Assembly: GCF_040732315.1 (NCBI RefSeq)
Contig: NZ_CP160388.1
Span: 2,384,494-2,448,493 of the forward strand
Direction of reading: 5' to 3'
DNA length: 64,000 bases
Source: Oryzisolibacter sp. LB2S
GTDB taxonomy: Bacteria; Pseudomonadota; Gammaproteobacteria; Burkholderiales; Burkholderiaceae_C
In this document: positions 33,924-43,383 of the stretch, in pieces
How positions within the stretch are numbered: the stretch's first letter is position 1
Layout: each line of letters opens with the position of its first letter
Notes under the pieces: model-generated
The model's database searches: none
What the model saw: only the letters and a program-made list of their open reading frames with translations
What the model was told of the DNA's origin: nothing
Translations under genes and position numbers: made by a program

Positions 33924-36900
33924 ATGAGCACTACCGTTGGCATCAAGGTCGATGACCTGCTGCGCGAGCGCATTCGCAACGCCGCGCAGAATCTCAACCG
34001 CACACCGCACTGGCTGATCAAGCAGGCCGTCGTCCAATATGTGGACGCGCTCGAGCGCGGCGCGACCACCATCCGCGTCCTCGGCGCCGACGAGGCCACG
34101 CCCGAGGACGGCCGGGAGGAGGTGCAACCCACCGCCCCGCAGGAGGCGCAACCCTTCCTCGCCTTCGCCCAGTCCATCCTGCCGCAGACGCCGCTGCGCG
34201 CCGCCATCACGGCCGCCTGGCATCGGCCCGAGACCGAATGCCTGCCCGCGCTGCTGCCGCTGGCACGCACGCAGGACGAGGCCCAGGCCGCCAAGGTGCG
34301 CGAGCTGGCCACGCGCCTGGTGCAGGGCCTGCGCGACGCGCCCGTGACCAGCGGCGTGGCCGCGCTGGTGCAGGAGTTTTCGCTCTCCAGCCAGGAGGGC
34401 GTGGCGCTGATGTGCCTGGCCGAGGCGCTGCTGCGCATCCCCGACAAGGCCACGCGCGACGCGCTGATTCGCGACAAGATCAGCAAGGGCGATTGGAAGT
34501 CGCATGTGGGCCGCTCGCCGTCCCTCTTCGTCAACGCCGCCGCCTGGGGCCTGGTGCTCACAGGCAAGCTGACTTCCACCAACAGCGAGAAGAGCCTGTC
34601 GTCTGCGCTCACGCGCGTCATCGGCAAGGGCGGCGAGCCGCTGATCCGCCAGGGCGTGCACCGCGCCATGAAGCTCATGGGCGAGCAGTTCGTCACCGGC
34701 CAGAACATCTCCGAGGCCCTGGCCAACAGCCGCAAATACGAGGCCCAGGGCTTTCGCTACAGCTACGACATGCTGGGCGAGGCCGCCGCGACGGAAGCCG
34801 ACGCCCAGCGCTACCTCCGCGACTACGAGCAGGCCATCCACGCCATTGGCGCCGCCTCGGCCGGGCGCGGCATCTTCGAGGGCCCGGGCATCTCCATCAA
34901 GCTCTCGGCCCTGCACCCGCGCTATTCGCGCGCGCAGTACGACCGCGTGATGGGCGAGTTGCTGCCGCGCGTGCTGCACCTGGCGGAACTGGCCAAGCAG
35001 TACGACATCGGCATGAACATCGACGCCGAGGAAGCCGACCGCCTGGAGCTCTCGCTCGACCTGATGGAGGCGCTGTGCGCCGCGCCCAGTCTCAAGGGCT
35101 GGAGCGGCATAGGCTTTGTGGTGCAGGCGTATCAAAAGCGCTGCCCGCATGTCATCGAATACCTGATCGATCTGGCGCGGCGCAGCCGCCGGCGCCTCAT
35201 GATCCGCCTGGTCAAGGGCGCGTACTGGGACAGCGAGATCAAGCGCGCCCAGCTCGACGGCCTGGCCGGCTACCCGGTCTACACGCGCAAGGTCTATACC
35301 GACGTGAGCTACCTGGCCTGCGCGAGAAAGCTGCTGGAGGCGCCCGACGCCGTCTACCCGCAGTTCGCCACGCACAACGCCCAGACGCTCGCCAGCATCT
35401 ACCAGCTGGCCGCCAGCGTGGGCGGTAGCTACTACAGCGGCCAGTACGAGTTTCAATGCCTGCATGGCATGGGCGAACCGCTGTACGCGCAGGTCACCGG
35501 CCCCGCAGCCGAGGGCAAGCTCGCGCGCCCCTGCCGCATCTACGCCCCCGTGGGCAGTCACGAGACGCTGCTCGCCTACCTGGTGCGGCGCCTGTTGGAA
35601 AACGGCGCCAACACCTCGTTCGTCAACCGCATCGGTGACGCCAGCGTGCCCGTGGCCGAGCTCGTGAGCGACCCGGTCGAGGACGTACTCGCCATCGCCC
35701 GAGACGAAGGCCGCCTGGGCGCACCGCACCCGCGCATTGCCCTGCCCCACGACCTGTTCGCGGGCGAGGGCCGGCTGGCGCGCGCCAACTCCCAGGGCCT
35801 GAACCTGGCGCACGAGCAGCAGCTCGCATCGCTCGCCGCCGCCCTGCTCTACAGCACGCGCCAGACCTATCTGGCCGCTGCGCCCCAGACCCCGCTGCCC
35901 GCCAACCCGGCGCAGACGCCGGGCTGGGAGCCGCTGCGCAACCCGGCCGAGCTTTCCGACATCGTGGGCTGGGTGCGCGAGGCCAGCGCCGACGAGGCCC
36001 AGGCCGCCGCCGAGCGCGCCGCCCAGGCCGCGCCCATCTGGGCCGGCACGCCCCCGGCCGCGCGCGCCGATGCGCTGGCCCGCGCGGCCGACCTGCTCGA
36101 GCAGCGCAGCCAGCCGCTCATGGGCCTGATCCAGCGCGAGGCCGGCAAGACCCTGCCCAACGCCGTGGCCGAGATCCGCGAGGCCGTGGACTTCCTGCGC
36201 TACTACGGCGCCCAGGTGGCCGCGCAGTTCGACAACGCCGCACAGCGCCCGCTCGGCGTCATCCTCGCCATCAGCCCCTGGAACTTCCCACTGGCCATCT
36301 TCTGCGGCCAGGTGGCCGCGGCCCTGGCCGCGGGCAACACCGTGCTGGCCAAGCCGGCCGAGCAGACGCCGCTCACGGCCGCGGCCATGGTGCAGATCCT
36401 GCACGAGGCCGGCGTGCCCCAGGGCGCGCTGCAGCTCGTGCCCGGCCGCGGCGAGACCGTGGGCGCGGCCCTGGTGGCGCACCCGCAGGTCGCGGGCGTG
36501 ATGTTCACCGGCTCGACCGAGGTGGCGCGCCTGATCGCGCGCCAGCTCAGCACCCGCCTCTCGCCCAGCGGCCACCCCATACCGCTGATCGCCGAGACCG
36601 GCGGGCAGAACGCCATGATCGTGGACTCCTCGGCCCTGGCCGAGCAGGTGGTGGCCGACGTGCTGTCCTCGGCCTTCGACTCGGCCGGCCAGCGCTGCTC
36701 GGCGCTGCGCGTGCTTTGCCTGCAGGAGGACGTGGCCGATCGCACCTTGGCCATGCTGCACGGCGCGCTGCAGGAATGGACCATGGGCAACCCCGACCGC
36801 CAGAGCACCGACGTCGGCCCCGTGATCGACGGCGAGGCACGCGCGCAGATCGAGGCGCATATCCAGCGCATGCAGGACGCGGGCCAGAAGGTCACGCGCG

Positions 36901-37925
36901 TGCAGCGCCAGGATGGCCAACTCAACGGCCATTTCGTGGCCCCGGCCATCATTGAAATTGATAGTACGTCGCGCTTGACCCGTGAGGTGTTTGGCCCGGT
37001 TTTGCATGTCATCCGATTCCAGCGCGAGCAGCTCGACGCCCTCATCGACGGCATCAACGCCACGGGCTATGGCCTGACTTTTGGCGTGCACAGCCGCATC
37101 GACGAGACCATTGCCCACCTGAGCGAGCGCGTGCAGGCCGGCAACCTCTATGTGAACCGCAACGTGATCGGCGCCGTGGTGGGCGTGCAGCCCTTTGGCG
37201 GCATGGGCCTGTCGGGCACGGGCCCCAAGGCCGGTGGGCCGCTCTACCTGCACCGCCTGGTGCAGGGCGCGCCCAACACCGCGCTGGCCGCGCTGCCGCA
37301 TTCCGAGGTCGATCACGCGCAGCAGCCCACGCTGCAACTGCTCGCGCGCCTGCAGCAGACGGCCCTGCCCGACGTGGATGCCGCGCTGGCGCGCGCCGCC
37401 TGTGATGCGGCGCTGGCCGCCTCGCGCCAGGGCGCGAGCTGGCTGCTGCCCGGCCCCACGGGTGAGTCCAACCGCTACCGCCTGCTGCCGCGCGGCCCCG
37501 TGTGGGCCCTGCCGCGCACACCGCTGGGCCTGGTGCACCAGCTGGCCGCGGCGCTGGCCAGCGGCAACCGCTGCCATGTGGTGCTGTCCCAGGGCGACTC
37601 CGGGTGCGCCGCCGCCTGGGAGGCCATCGCCGCTGCCCTGGGCGCGGCCGGCCAGGACTTGCTGCGACGCGCCGATGCCGCAAGCCTGCAGGACGCCAGC
37701 ACACCGGTGACGGCCCTGCTGTTCGAAGGTGACGGCGACGCCCTGCTGCAGGTGGGTGCGCTGGTCGCCGCGCGCGAGGGCGCCATCGTGCGCGTGGAAA
37801 GCCGCAGCAGCGACGAGCTCGCCGCAGGCCTGGGCTACGACCTCGCGGCGCTGGTGCACGAGCAGTCCATCAGCACCAACACCGCGGCCGCGGGCGGCAA
37901 CGCCCAGCTCATGACCATGGCGTGA
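33924..37925 (+). CDS. putA: Trifunctional PutA: repressor, proline dehydrogenase, glutamate-semialdehyde dehydrogenase
   Basis: Encodes 1333 residues, the length of trifunctional PutAs. Residues 1-47 form the ribbon-helix-helix (TVGIKVDDLLRERIRNAA, HWLIKQAVVQYVDAL). Proline dehydrogenase spans about 260-560, with LVKGAYWDSEIKRAQ and FATHNAQTLASIYQ. The aldehyde dehydrogenase spans about 650-1130, with ISPWNFPLAIFCGQVAAAL, the Glu in ETGGQNAMIVD and the catalytic Cys near residue 922 (GQRCSALR). It oxidises proline to glutamate and represses put genes when proline is low. The start was chosen for the ribbon-helix-helix. putP follows on the same strand after 178 bases. Confidence 0.96.
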   Translation: MSTTVGIKVDDLLRERIRNAAQNLNRTPHWLIKQAVVQYVDALERGATTIRVLGADEATPEDGREEVQPTAPQEAQPFLAFAQSILPQTPLRAAITAAWHRPETECLPALLPLARTQDEAQAAKVRELATRLVQGLRDAPVTSGVAALVQEFSLSSQEGVALMCLAEALLRIPDKATRDALIRDKISKGDWKSHVGRSPSLFVNAAAWGLVLTGKLTSTNSEKSLSSALTRVIGKGGEPLIRQGVHRAMKLMGEQFVTGQNISEALANSRKYEAQGFRYSYDMLGEAAATEADAQRYLRDYEQAIHAIGAASAGRGIFEGPGISIKLSALHPRYSRAQYDRVMGELLPRVLHLAELAKQYDIGMNIDAEEADRLELSLDLMEALCAAPSLKGWSGIGFVVQAYQKRCPHVIEYLIDLARRSRRRLMIRLVKGAYWDSEIKRAQLDGLAGYPVYTRKVYTDVSYLACARKLLEAPDAVYPQFATHNAQTLASIYQLAASVGGSYYSGQYEFQCLHGMGEPLYAQVTGPAAEGKLARPCRIYAPVGSHETLLAYLVRRLLENGANTSFVNRIGDASVPVAELVSDPVEDVLAIARDEGRLGAPHPRIALPHDLFAGEGRLARANSQGLNLAHEQQLASLAAALLYSTRQTYLAAAPQTPLPANPAQTPGWEPLRNPAELSDIVGWVREASADEAQAAAERAAQAAPIWAGTPPAARADALARAADLLEQRSQPLMGLIQREAGKTLPNAVAEIREAVDFLRYYGAQVAAQFDNAAQRPLGVILAISPWNFPLAIFCGQVAAALAAGNTVLAKPAEQTPLTAAAMVQILHEAGVPQGALQLVPGRGETVGAALVAHPQVAGVMFTGSTEVARLIARQLSTRLSPSGHPIPLIAETGGQNAMIVDSSALAEQVVADVLSSAFDSAGQRCSALRVLCLQEDVADRTLAMLHGALQEWTMGNPDRQSTDVGPVIDGEARAQIEAHIQRMQDAGQKVTRVQRQDGQLNGHFVAPAIIEIDSTSRLTREVFGPVLHVIRFQREQLDALIDGINATGYGLTFGVHSRIDETIAHLSERVQAGNLYVNRNVIGAVVGVQPFGGMGLSGTGPKAGGPLYLHRLVQGAPNTALAALPHSEVDHAQQPTLQLLARLQQTALPDVDAALARAACDAALAASRQGASWLLPGPTGESNRYRLLPRGPVWALPRTPLGLVHQLAAALASGNRCHVVLSQGDSGCAAAWEAIAAALGAAGQDLLRRADAASLQDASTPVTALLFEGDGDALLQVGALVAAREGAIVRVESRSSDELAAGLGYDLAALVHEQSISTNTAAAGGNAQLMTMA

Positions 37926-37990
37926 GGCGGCCATTCACGACAGGGCGGTGCGGGCGGCGGCGCATATGAGTCGCGCCTGACCACCGCCCC

Positions 37991-38016
37991 GTCATCCCCG
38001 CGATAGAGGGGATGAC
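37991..38016. repeat. GTCATCCCC hairpin unit after putA
   Basis: GTCATCCCC (37991-37999) and GGGGATGAC (38008-38016) pair perfectly around an 8-base loop. It is a single short unit of the hairpin family also seen near 15.6 and 26.3 kb. It may weakly terminate putA transcription. Confidence 0.7.
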
Positions 38017-38037
38017 GACAGGCTTATCGATATTTGA

Positions 38038-38088
38038 TTAAAAACTGGCTCTAGCGCTTGCCCAACAAGCGCCGGAAGCTATAAAAAC
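38038..38088 (-). repeat. Dispersed palindromic repeat, copy G (putA-putP gap)
   Basis: Read on the minus strand: TTTTTATAGCT, then GCGCTTG, a 5-base loop, CAAGCGC, TAGAGCC and a T-run. The 7-base stem is perfect. It ends 15 bases before the putP ATG. Confidence 0.85.
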
Positions 38089-38103
38089 CATAGAGATTTC
38101 ACC

Positions 38104-39606
38104 ATGCAACTTTCCTGGAACGACCCCACGGCGATCATGTTCGCCATCTACCTGGTCGCCATGCTCGGCATCGGCGCCCTGGGGTACCTCGGCACCAAGA
38201 ACCTGTCGGACTACATCCTGGGCGGGCGCAGCCTGGGCAGCTTCGTCACGGCGCTGTCGGCCGGCGCCTCGGACATGAGCGGCTGGCTGCTCATGGGCCT
38301 GCCCGGCGCGGTCTATGTCTCGGGCCTGTCCGAGGCCTGGATCGCCATCGGCCTCGTGGCCGGCGCCTACCTCAACTGGCGCCTGGTGGCGGCGCGCCTG
38401 CGCCTGTACACCGAGCGCGCGGGCAACGCCCTCACGCTGCCCGACTACCTGGCCAACCGCTTCGAGGACAAGGGCAATCTGCTGCGCATCGTCACCGCCC
38501 TGGTGATCCTGGTGTTCTTCACGCTCTACTGCGCCTCGGGTGTGGTCGCGGGCGCGCGCCTGTTCGAGAACATGTTCGGCATGCCCTACACCACCGCGCT
38601 GTGGGTGGGCGCGGCCTGCACCATCGCCTATGTGCTGATCGGCGGCTTTCTGGCCGTGAGCTGGACCGACACCATCCAGGCCTCGCTCATGATCACCGCG
38701 CTCATCCTCGCCCCCGTGATCGCCTGGCTGGCCGTGCAGGGCCAGCTGCAGCCGGGGCAGGACTGGCATGCCATCGTGGCGCCCGAGAAGTTCGACATGA
38801 TGCGTGGCGCCAGCCTTGTCGGCATCGTCTCGCTGCTGGCCTGGGGCCTGGGCTATTTCGGCCAGCCGCACATCCTGGTGCGCTTCATGGCGGCCTCGTC
38901 GGTGCAGACCATTCCCGCCGCGCGGCGCATCAGCATGACCTGGATGATTCTGTGCCTCGTGGGTGCGGTGGCCGTGGGCTTCATCGGCATCCCCTACTTC
39001 GCGCTGCACGAGGGCGGCGCGGCCGCGGTCAACGCCAATGCCGAGACGGTGTTCATGGAAATCTCCAAGCAGCTCTTCAACCCCTGGATCGCCGGCGCCC
39101 TGCTGGCCGCCATCCTCGCCGCGGTGATGAGCACGCTGTCGTGCCAGCTGCTGGTGTGCTCGAGCGCGCTGACGGAGGACATCTACCGCGCCTTCCTGCG
39201 CAAGAACGCCAGCCAGCAGGAGCTGGTCTGGGTCGGCCGCATCATGGTGCTGGTGGTGGCCCTCGTGGCCATCGGCATTGCCAGCAACCCCGAGTCCAAG
39301 GTGCTGGGCATGGTCAGCTACGCCTGGGCCGGATTTGGCGCCGCGTTCGGGCCGGTGATCATCCTGTCGCTGTGGTGGGAGCGCATGACGCGCGCGGGAG
39401 CGCTCGCGGGCATCGTCGCCGGCGCCGTCACGGTGCTGGTGTGGAAGCAGTTCGGCTGGCTGGGCCTGTACGAGATCGTGCCCGGCTTCATCCTGGGCTG
39501 GATCGCGGTGATGGTGGTCAGCGTGCTCAGCAGCTCACCCTCCACGAGCATGCGCCAGGCCCATGGCGCGGTGCAGCGCGAGTTCGCACAGCTCAGCGTG
39601 TCTTGA
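38104..39606 (+). CDS. putP: Sodium/proline symporter PutP
   Basis: Encodes 500 residues with about 13 membrane segments, the SSS family layout. LGGRSLGSFVTALSAGASDMSGWLLMGLPG in segment 2 (seen in parts) holds the Na+-site Asp/Ser residues; FGQPHILVRFMAA and the Ser-rich LAAVMSTLSCQLLVCSSALTEDIYR near residue 340 are typical of PutP. It brings proline into the cell for PutA. Only 178 bases separate it from putA, in the same direction. Confidence 0.94.
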   Translation: MQLSWNDPTAIMFAIYLVAMLGIGALGYLGTKNLSDYILGGRSLGSFVTALSAGASDMSGWLLMGLPGAVYVSGLSEAWIAIGLVAGAYLNWRLVAARLRLYTERAGNALTLPDYLANRFEDKGNLLRIVTALVILVFFTLYCASGVVAGARLFENMFGMPYTTALWVGAACTIAYVLIGGFLAVSWTDTIQASLMITALILAPVIAWLAVQGQLQPGQDWHAIVAPEKFDMMRGASLVGIVSLLAWGLGYFGQPHILVRFMAASSVQTIPAARRISMTWMILCLVGAVAVGFIGIPYFALHEGGAAAVNANAETVFMEISKQLFNPWIAGALLAAILAAVMSTLSCQLLVCSSALTEDIYRAFLRKNASQQELVWVGRIMVLVVALVAIGIASNPESKVLGMVSYAWAGFGAAFGPVIILSLWWERMTRAGALAGIVAGAVTVLVWKQFGWLGLYEIVPGFILGWIAVMVVSVLSSSPSTSMRQAHGAVQREFAQLSVS

Positions 39607-39640
39607 CCTCGCTCAGGCCAGCGGCCTGATCCATCCGGGA

Positions 39641-39678
39641 ACGAGGCCCGGCACTGCCACGGCGGTGCCGGGCCTCGT
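39641..39678 (+). terminator. Strong hairpin after putP
   Basis: A perfect 14-base stem ACGAGGCCCGGCAC / GTGCCGGGCCTCGT with a 10-base loop begins 35 bases after the putP stop. A pyrimidine-rich GTCTGC rather than a T-run follows. It probably ends or slows put transcription. Confidence 0.6.
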
Positions 39679-39737
39679 CGTCTGCAGAGATTCTTTTCAC
39701 CAGATAAAATGAACGATTGGTAACCGTTTTCATCACC

Positions 39738-40544
39738 ATGAAGAAGAACCCGGTCGACATGCATGCCAAGCCCAATGTCCAGGTGCTCGAGCGCATGTTC
39801 CAACTGATCGACGTGCTGGCCTCGAAAGAGGAATCCGTCTCGCTCAAGGAGATCAGCGAGCGCACGGGACTGCACCCCTCCACCGCCCACCGCATCCTCA
39901 ACGACCTGACCATAGGCCGCTTCGTCGACCGGCCCGAGTCGGGCAGCTACCGCCTGGGCATGCGGCTGCTGGAGCTGGGCAACCTCGTCAAGGCGCGCCT
40001 GTCGGTGCGCGACGCGGCCATGGCGCCCATGCGCCAGCTGCACAAGCTGATCCAGCAGCCCGTCAACCTGAGCGTGCGCCAGGGCGACGAGATCGTCTAC
40101 GTCGAACGCGCCTACAGCGAGCGCTCGGGCATGCAGGTGGTGCGCGCCATCGGCGGGCATGCGCCGCTGCACCTGACGTCGACGGGCAAGCTGTTTCTCG
40201 CCGCGGACGACCCGCAGCGCGTGCGCGCCTATGCCACGCGCACGGGCCTGCCCGGCCACACGCGCAACAGCATCACACAGCTGGCGACGCTGGAGCGGGA
40301 ACTGGGCAAGGCGCGGCAATACGGCGTGGCGCGCGACAACGAGGAGCTGGAGCTCGGCGTGCGCTGCATGGCGGCGGGGGTATTCGACGACCAGGGCCAG
40401 CTCGTGGCCGGCCTGTCGATCTCGGCGCCCGCCGACCGGCTCGACGACGGCTGGCTGCCCAAGCTGCAGGCTGCCGCCCACGAGATCTCGCTGGCCCTGG
40501 GCTATACCACGGGCCAGCGCACATCACTCTCGGGTACTGCCTGA
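39738..40544 (+). CDS. IclR family transcriptional regulator
   Basis: Encodes 268 residues. The N-terminal winged helix (about 10-75) shows VLERMFQLIDVLASKEESVSLKEISERTGLHPSTAHRILNDL, here cited in parts of the usual IclR pattern. The effector domain (about 90-250) contains VVRAIGGHAPLHLTSTGKLFLA and ELELGVRCMAAGVFDDQGQ. IclR proteins control catabolic genes by binding small acids. The target is unknown; putP is the nearest gene upstream but has its own hairpin in between. ATG 39738 was chosen; ATG 39759 is an alternative. Convergent with pbpG. Confidence 0.88.
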   Translation: MKKNPVDMHAKPNVQVLERMFQLIDVLASKEESVSLKEISERTGLHPSTAHRILNDLTIGRFVDRPESGSYRLGMRLLELGNLVKARLSVRDAAMAPMRQLHKLIQQPVNLSVRQGDEIVYVERAYSERSGMQVVRAIGGHAPLHLTSTGKLFLAADDPQRVRAYATRTGLPGHTRNSITQLATLERELGKARQYGVARDNEELELGVRCMAAGVFDDQGQLVAGLSISAPADRLDDGWLPKLQAAAHEISLALGYTTGQRTSLSGTA

Positions 40545-40566
40545 GCGGCGGTGAGCAGCCGCGGGG

Positions 40567-41649
40567 TCAGCTCCTGGGCCCTGCGACCACGGCGCTCACA
40601 TGGGCGCCGCCGCTGCCGACCGGGGGCAGCTTTTCCACCCAGGAGCGCACGCGCTCGGCGTCGGCCAGACGGCTGAACTTGCCGGCCGAATCCAGGAACA
40701 CCATGATCAGCTTGCGGCCCGCCACCTGGGCCTGCATCACGAGGCAACGCCCCGCCTCGGAGATGTAGCCCGTCTTCTGCAGGCCGATGTCCCAGGCCGG
40801 ATTCTTCACGAGCCGGTTGGTGTTGTTGTACTGCAGCACCCGGCTGCCCACCTGGACCTCATGGCCCGGAGAGGTGGAGAGCTCGCGCAGCAGCGGATCG
40901 CCATGCGCCACGTTCACCAGCGTGGCCAGGTCATGGGCGCTGGACTGGTTCTTGCTGGACAGGCCCGTGGGCTCGACATAGCGCGTCTCGGTCATGCCCA
41001 GCAGCCTGGCCTTGGCGTTCATGCGCTGCACGAAGGCATCGAGCCCGCCCGGATAGGTGCGGCCCAGCGCGTGGGCCGCACGGTTCTCGCTCGACATCAG
41101 CGCCAGGTGCAGCATCTCGCCGCGCGTGAGCGTGGTGCCGACGACCAGGCGCGAGCCGCTGCCCTTCTCGGTGTCCACATCGTCCTGGGTGATGGTGATG
41201 GGTTCGTCCATGGGCAGGTGCGCCTCCGAGATCAGCAGCCCCGTCATGAGCTTGGTAATGGAGGCAATGGGCAGCACCGCATGGTCGTTCTTGCTCAGCA
41301 GCACCTCCTTGGTGTCCTGGTCCATGACCAGCGCCACGCTGGACTTGAGGTCGAGCGGATCATCCACCTGATGCAGGCCCGCGAGCTGCCCGAACGATGG
41401 GCGTGCCGGCACGGCAGCCGCCATGCGCACCGGAGCGCGGGCGCTGCGCGCAGACACGCGCGTGGATTTCGAAGCCGTCGACTTGTGCTTTTGCTTGACC
41501 GCGACGCGTTTGGATACGGTCGCAGCCTTCTTGGCCCCCGCAGGCTTGCGCTGAGCTGCCTCGACCTGGGGAATGGCCAGCGCCAGACCAAGAGCCAGGA
41601 AGGCGACGGCACGGGAAAGGCGAGAGGCGATGCGAAGGCGCGCGTGCAT
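40567..41649 (-). CDS. pbpG: D-alanyl-D-alanine endopeptidase (PBP7-like)
   Basis: Encodes 360 residues. A signal peptide (1-31, ending in VEAA) is followed by a very basic, Lys/Ala-rich linker (about 33-75). The penicillin-binding fold carries SITK (Ser130-Lys133), the second motif Ser-Glu-Asn near residue 185 (MSSENRAAHAL) and Lys-Thr-Gly near residue 298. It cleaves peptide cross-links of peptidoglycan in the periplasm. The linker may bind the sacculus or DNA-like polyanions; that is a guess. A terminator of the leuA operon lies just upstream. Confidence 0.92.
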   Translation of the reverse strand: MHARLRIASRLSRAVAFLALGLALAIPQVEAAQRKPAGAKKAATVSKRVAVKQKHKSTASKSTRVSARSARAPVRMAAAVPARPSFGQLAGLHQVDDPLDLKSSVALVMDQDTKEVLLSKNDHAVLPIASITKLMTGLLISEAHLPMDEPITITQDDVDTEKGSGSRLVVGTTLTRGEMLHLALMSSENRAAHALGRTYPGGLDAFVQRMNAKARLLGMTETRYVEPTGLSSKNQSSAHDLATLVNVAHGDPLLRELSTSPGHEVQVGSRVLQYNNTNRLVKNPAWDIGLQKTGYISEAGRCLVMQAQVAGRKLIMVFLDSAGKFSRLADAERVRSWVEKLPPVGSGGAHVSAVVAGPRS

Positions 41650-41693
41650 CTGAGGCTCCGAACGTAAAAAACTGTACGCGAGTTTATAGAATT

Positions 41694-41728
41694 AAAAAAA
41701 GCCGCGCAAGATCAACACCTTGCACGGC
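41694..41728 (-). terminator. Intrinsic terminator of the leuA operon
   Basis: On the minus strand GCCGTGCAA and TTGCGCGGC pair over 9 bases (one G-U) around a 10-base loop and are followed by seven T residues. It lies about 80 bases after the second leuA stop and before pbpG. Confidence 0.88.
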
Positions 41729-41805
41729 CTTCTTCATTGATCGTCTGAATTATAAACTAGGGAGGGTACTTTTCCCCCTTGCACGGTGATGGTGACGTGT
41801 GGCAG

Positions 41806-43347
41806 TCAGCCCTGCGCGGCAACGCGGTCCGTGTGGCTGTACAGCTTGTTGAGCGCGCTCAAGTAAGCCTTGGCCGAGGCCACGACGATGTCCGGGTCGG
41901 CGCCAACGCCGTTGACGATGCGACCGCTGTTCTGCAGCCGCACCGTCACCTCGCCCTGGCTTTCCGTGTTGCCGCTGATGGCGTTGACCGAGTACAGCAC
42001 CATCTCCGCGCCACTCTTGACCTGGCTCTCGATGGCCTTGAGCGACGCATCGACCGGGCCGTTGCCGTCGGACAGGCCGCGCACCTCGCGCCCGCCGATG
42101 GTGAAGACGATCTCGGCATGCGGCATTTCACCGGTTTCGCTGTGCTGGGCGAGCGAGATGAAGCCGTAATGCTCCTTCTCGGCCGTCACGCTCTCGTCAC
42201 TGACCAGGGCCAGGATGTCCTCGTCGAAGATCTCGCTCTTGCGGTCGGCCAGATCCTTGAACTTGGCGAAGGCGGCCATGATCTCGCCCTCGGATTCGAG
42301 CACCACGCCCAGCTCCTGCAGGCGCTGCTTGAACGCCGTGCGTCCCGAGAGCTTGCCCAGCACGATCTTGTTGGCGCTCCAGCCGACGTCCTCGGCGCGC
42401 ATGATCTCGTAGGTGTCGCGCGCCTTGAGCACGCCATCCTGGTGAATGCCGCTCGCGTGCGCAAAGGCATTGGCGCCCACCACGGCCTTGTTGGGCTGCA
42501 CCACGAAGCCCGTGGTGGTGCTGACCATCTTGCTCGCGGGCACGATCTGGGAGGTGTCAATGCCCACGTCCAGGCCGAAGTAGTCACGCCGGGTCTTGAC
42601 GGCCATGACGATCTCCTCGAGCGAGCAGTTGCCCGCGCGCTCGCCCAGGCCGTTGATGGTGCACTCCACCTGGCGCGCGCCACCGATCTTCACGCCGGCC
42701 AGGCTGTTGGCCACGGCCATGCCCAGGTCGTTGTGGCAGTGCACGCTCCAGATGGCCTTGTCACTGTTGGGGACCTTCTCGCGCAGCGTCTTGATGAAGT
42801 GGCCATAGAGCTCGGGGATGGCATAGCCCACGGTATCGGGGATGTTGATGGTGGTCGCGCCCTCGTTGATCACCACCTCGCACACGCGCGCGAGGAAGTC
42901 GATGTCGCTGCGGTAACCGTCTTCGGCGCTGAATTCGATGTCCTCCATGAGGTTGCGCGCAAAGCGCACGGCCAGGCGCGACTGCTCGAGCACCTCCTCG
43001 GGCGTCATGCGCAGCTTCTTCTCCATGTGCAGCGGGCTGGTGGCGATGAAGGTGTGGATGCGCCCGCGCTGCGCGTCCTTGAGCGCCTCGGCCGCGCGCG
43101 CAATGTCGCGGTCGTTGGCGCGCGAGAGCGAGCACACGGTGGAATCCTTGATGGCGCGCGCGATCGCCTGCACGCACTCGAAGTCGCCATTGCTGCTGGC
43201 GGCAAAGCCGGCCTCGATCACGTCCACCTTCAGGCGCTCGAGCTGGCGTGCGATGCGCAGCTTCTCGTCGCGCGTCATGCTGGCGCCGGGCGACTGCTCG
43301 CCGTCGCGCAAGGTGGTGTCGAAGATGATGAGTTTGTCGGAGCTCAT
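41806..43347 (-). CDS. leuA: 2-isopropylmalate synthase, bacterial short form (LeuA)
   Basis: Encodes 513 residues. The catalytic barrel begins [18 protein letters not shown] (about 7-24), with metal-ligand [16 protein letters not shown] near residue 203 and [18 protein letters not shown] near residue 235. The C-terminal allosteric domain (about 390-510) includes [18 protein letters not shown]. It condenses 2-oxoisovalerate with acetyl-CoA, the first step of leucine synthesis, and is usually inhibited by leucine. It lies 36 bases behind a second, long-form synthase gene in the same attenuator-controlled operon. Confidence 0.93.
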   Translation of the reverse strand: MSSDKLIIFDTTLRDGEQSPGASMTRDEKLRIARQLERLKVDVIEAGFAASSNGDFECVQAIARAIKDSTVCSLSRANDRDIARAAEALKDAQRGRIHTFIATSPLHMEKKLRMTPEEVLEQSRLAVRFARNLMEDIEFSAEDGYRSDIDFLARVCEVVINEGATTINIPDTVGYAIPELYGHFIKTLREKVPNSDKAIWSVHCHNDLGMAVANSLAGVKIGGARQVECTINGLGERAGNCSLEEIVMAVKTRRDYFGLDVGIDTSQIVPASKMVSTTTGFVVQPNKAVVGANAFAHASGIHQDGVLKARDTYEIMRAEDVGWSANKIVLGKLSGRTAFKQRLQELGVVLESEGEIMAAFAKFKDLADRKSEIFDEDILALVSDESVTAEKEHYGFISLAQHSETGEMPHAEIVFTIGGREVRGLSDGNGPVDASLKAIESQVKSGAEMVLYSVNAISGNTESQGEVTVRLQNSGRIVNGVGADPDIVVASAKAYLSALNKLYSHTDRVAAQG

Positions 43348-43383
43348 GGTGTGCCTTCTGTCGTGGAAGCGAAAACGAGAACT

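Noticed and set aside
36948-37010. putA segment resembling the 50-nt repeat (GATAGT, GCGCTTGACCC, GAGG, GGCCCGGTTTTGCAT)
   Set aside because: The encoded residues (IIEIDS...LTREVFGPVLHV) align with the normal ALDH sequence of PutA without an insertion, and TAGCT and the second stem arm are missing. Most likely chance similarity in a slightly AT-rich patch.
41679-41740. Small minus-strand frame MKKAVQGVDLARLFLIL between leuA and pbpG
   Set aside because: It is made of the terminator hairpin and its T-run, has no ribosome binding site and ends by chance; better explained as the terminator alone.
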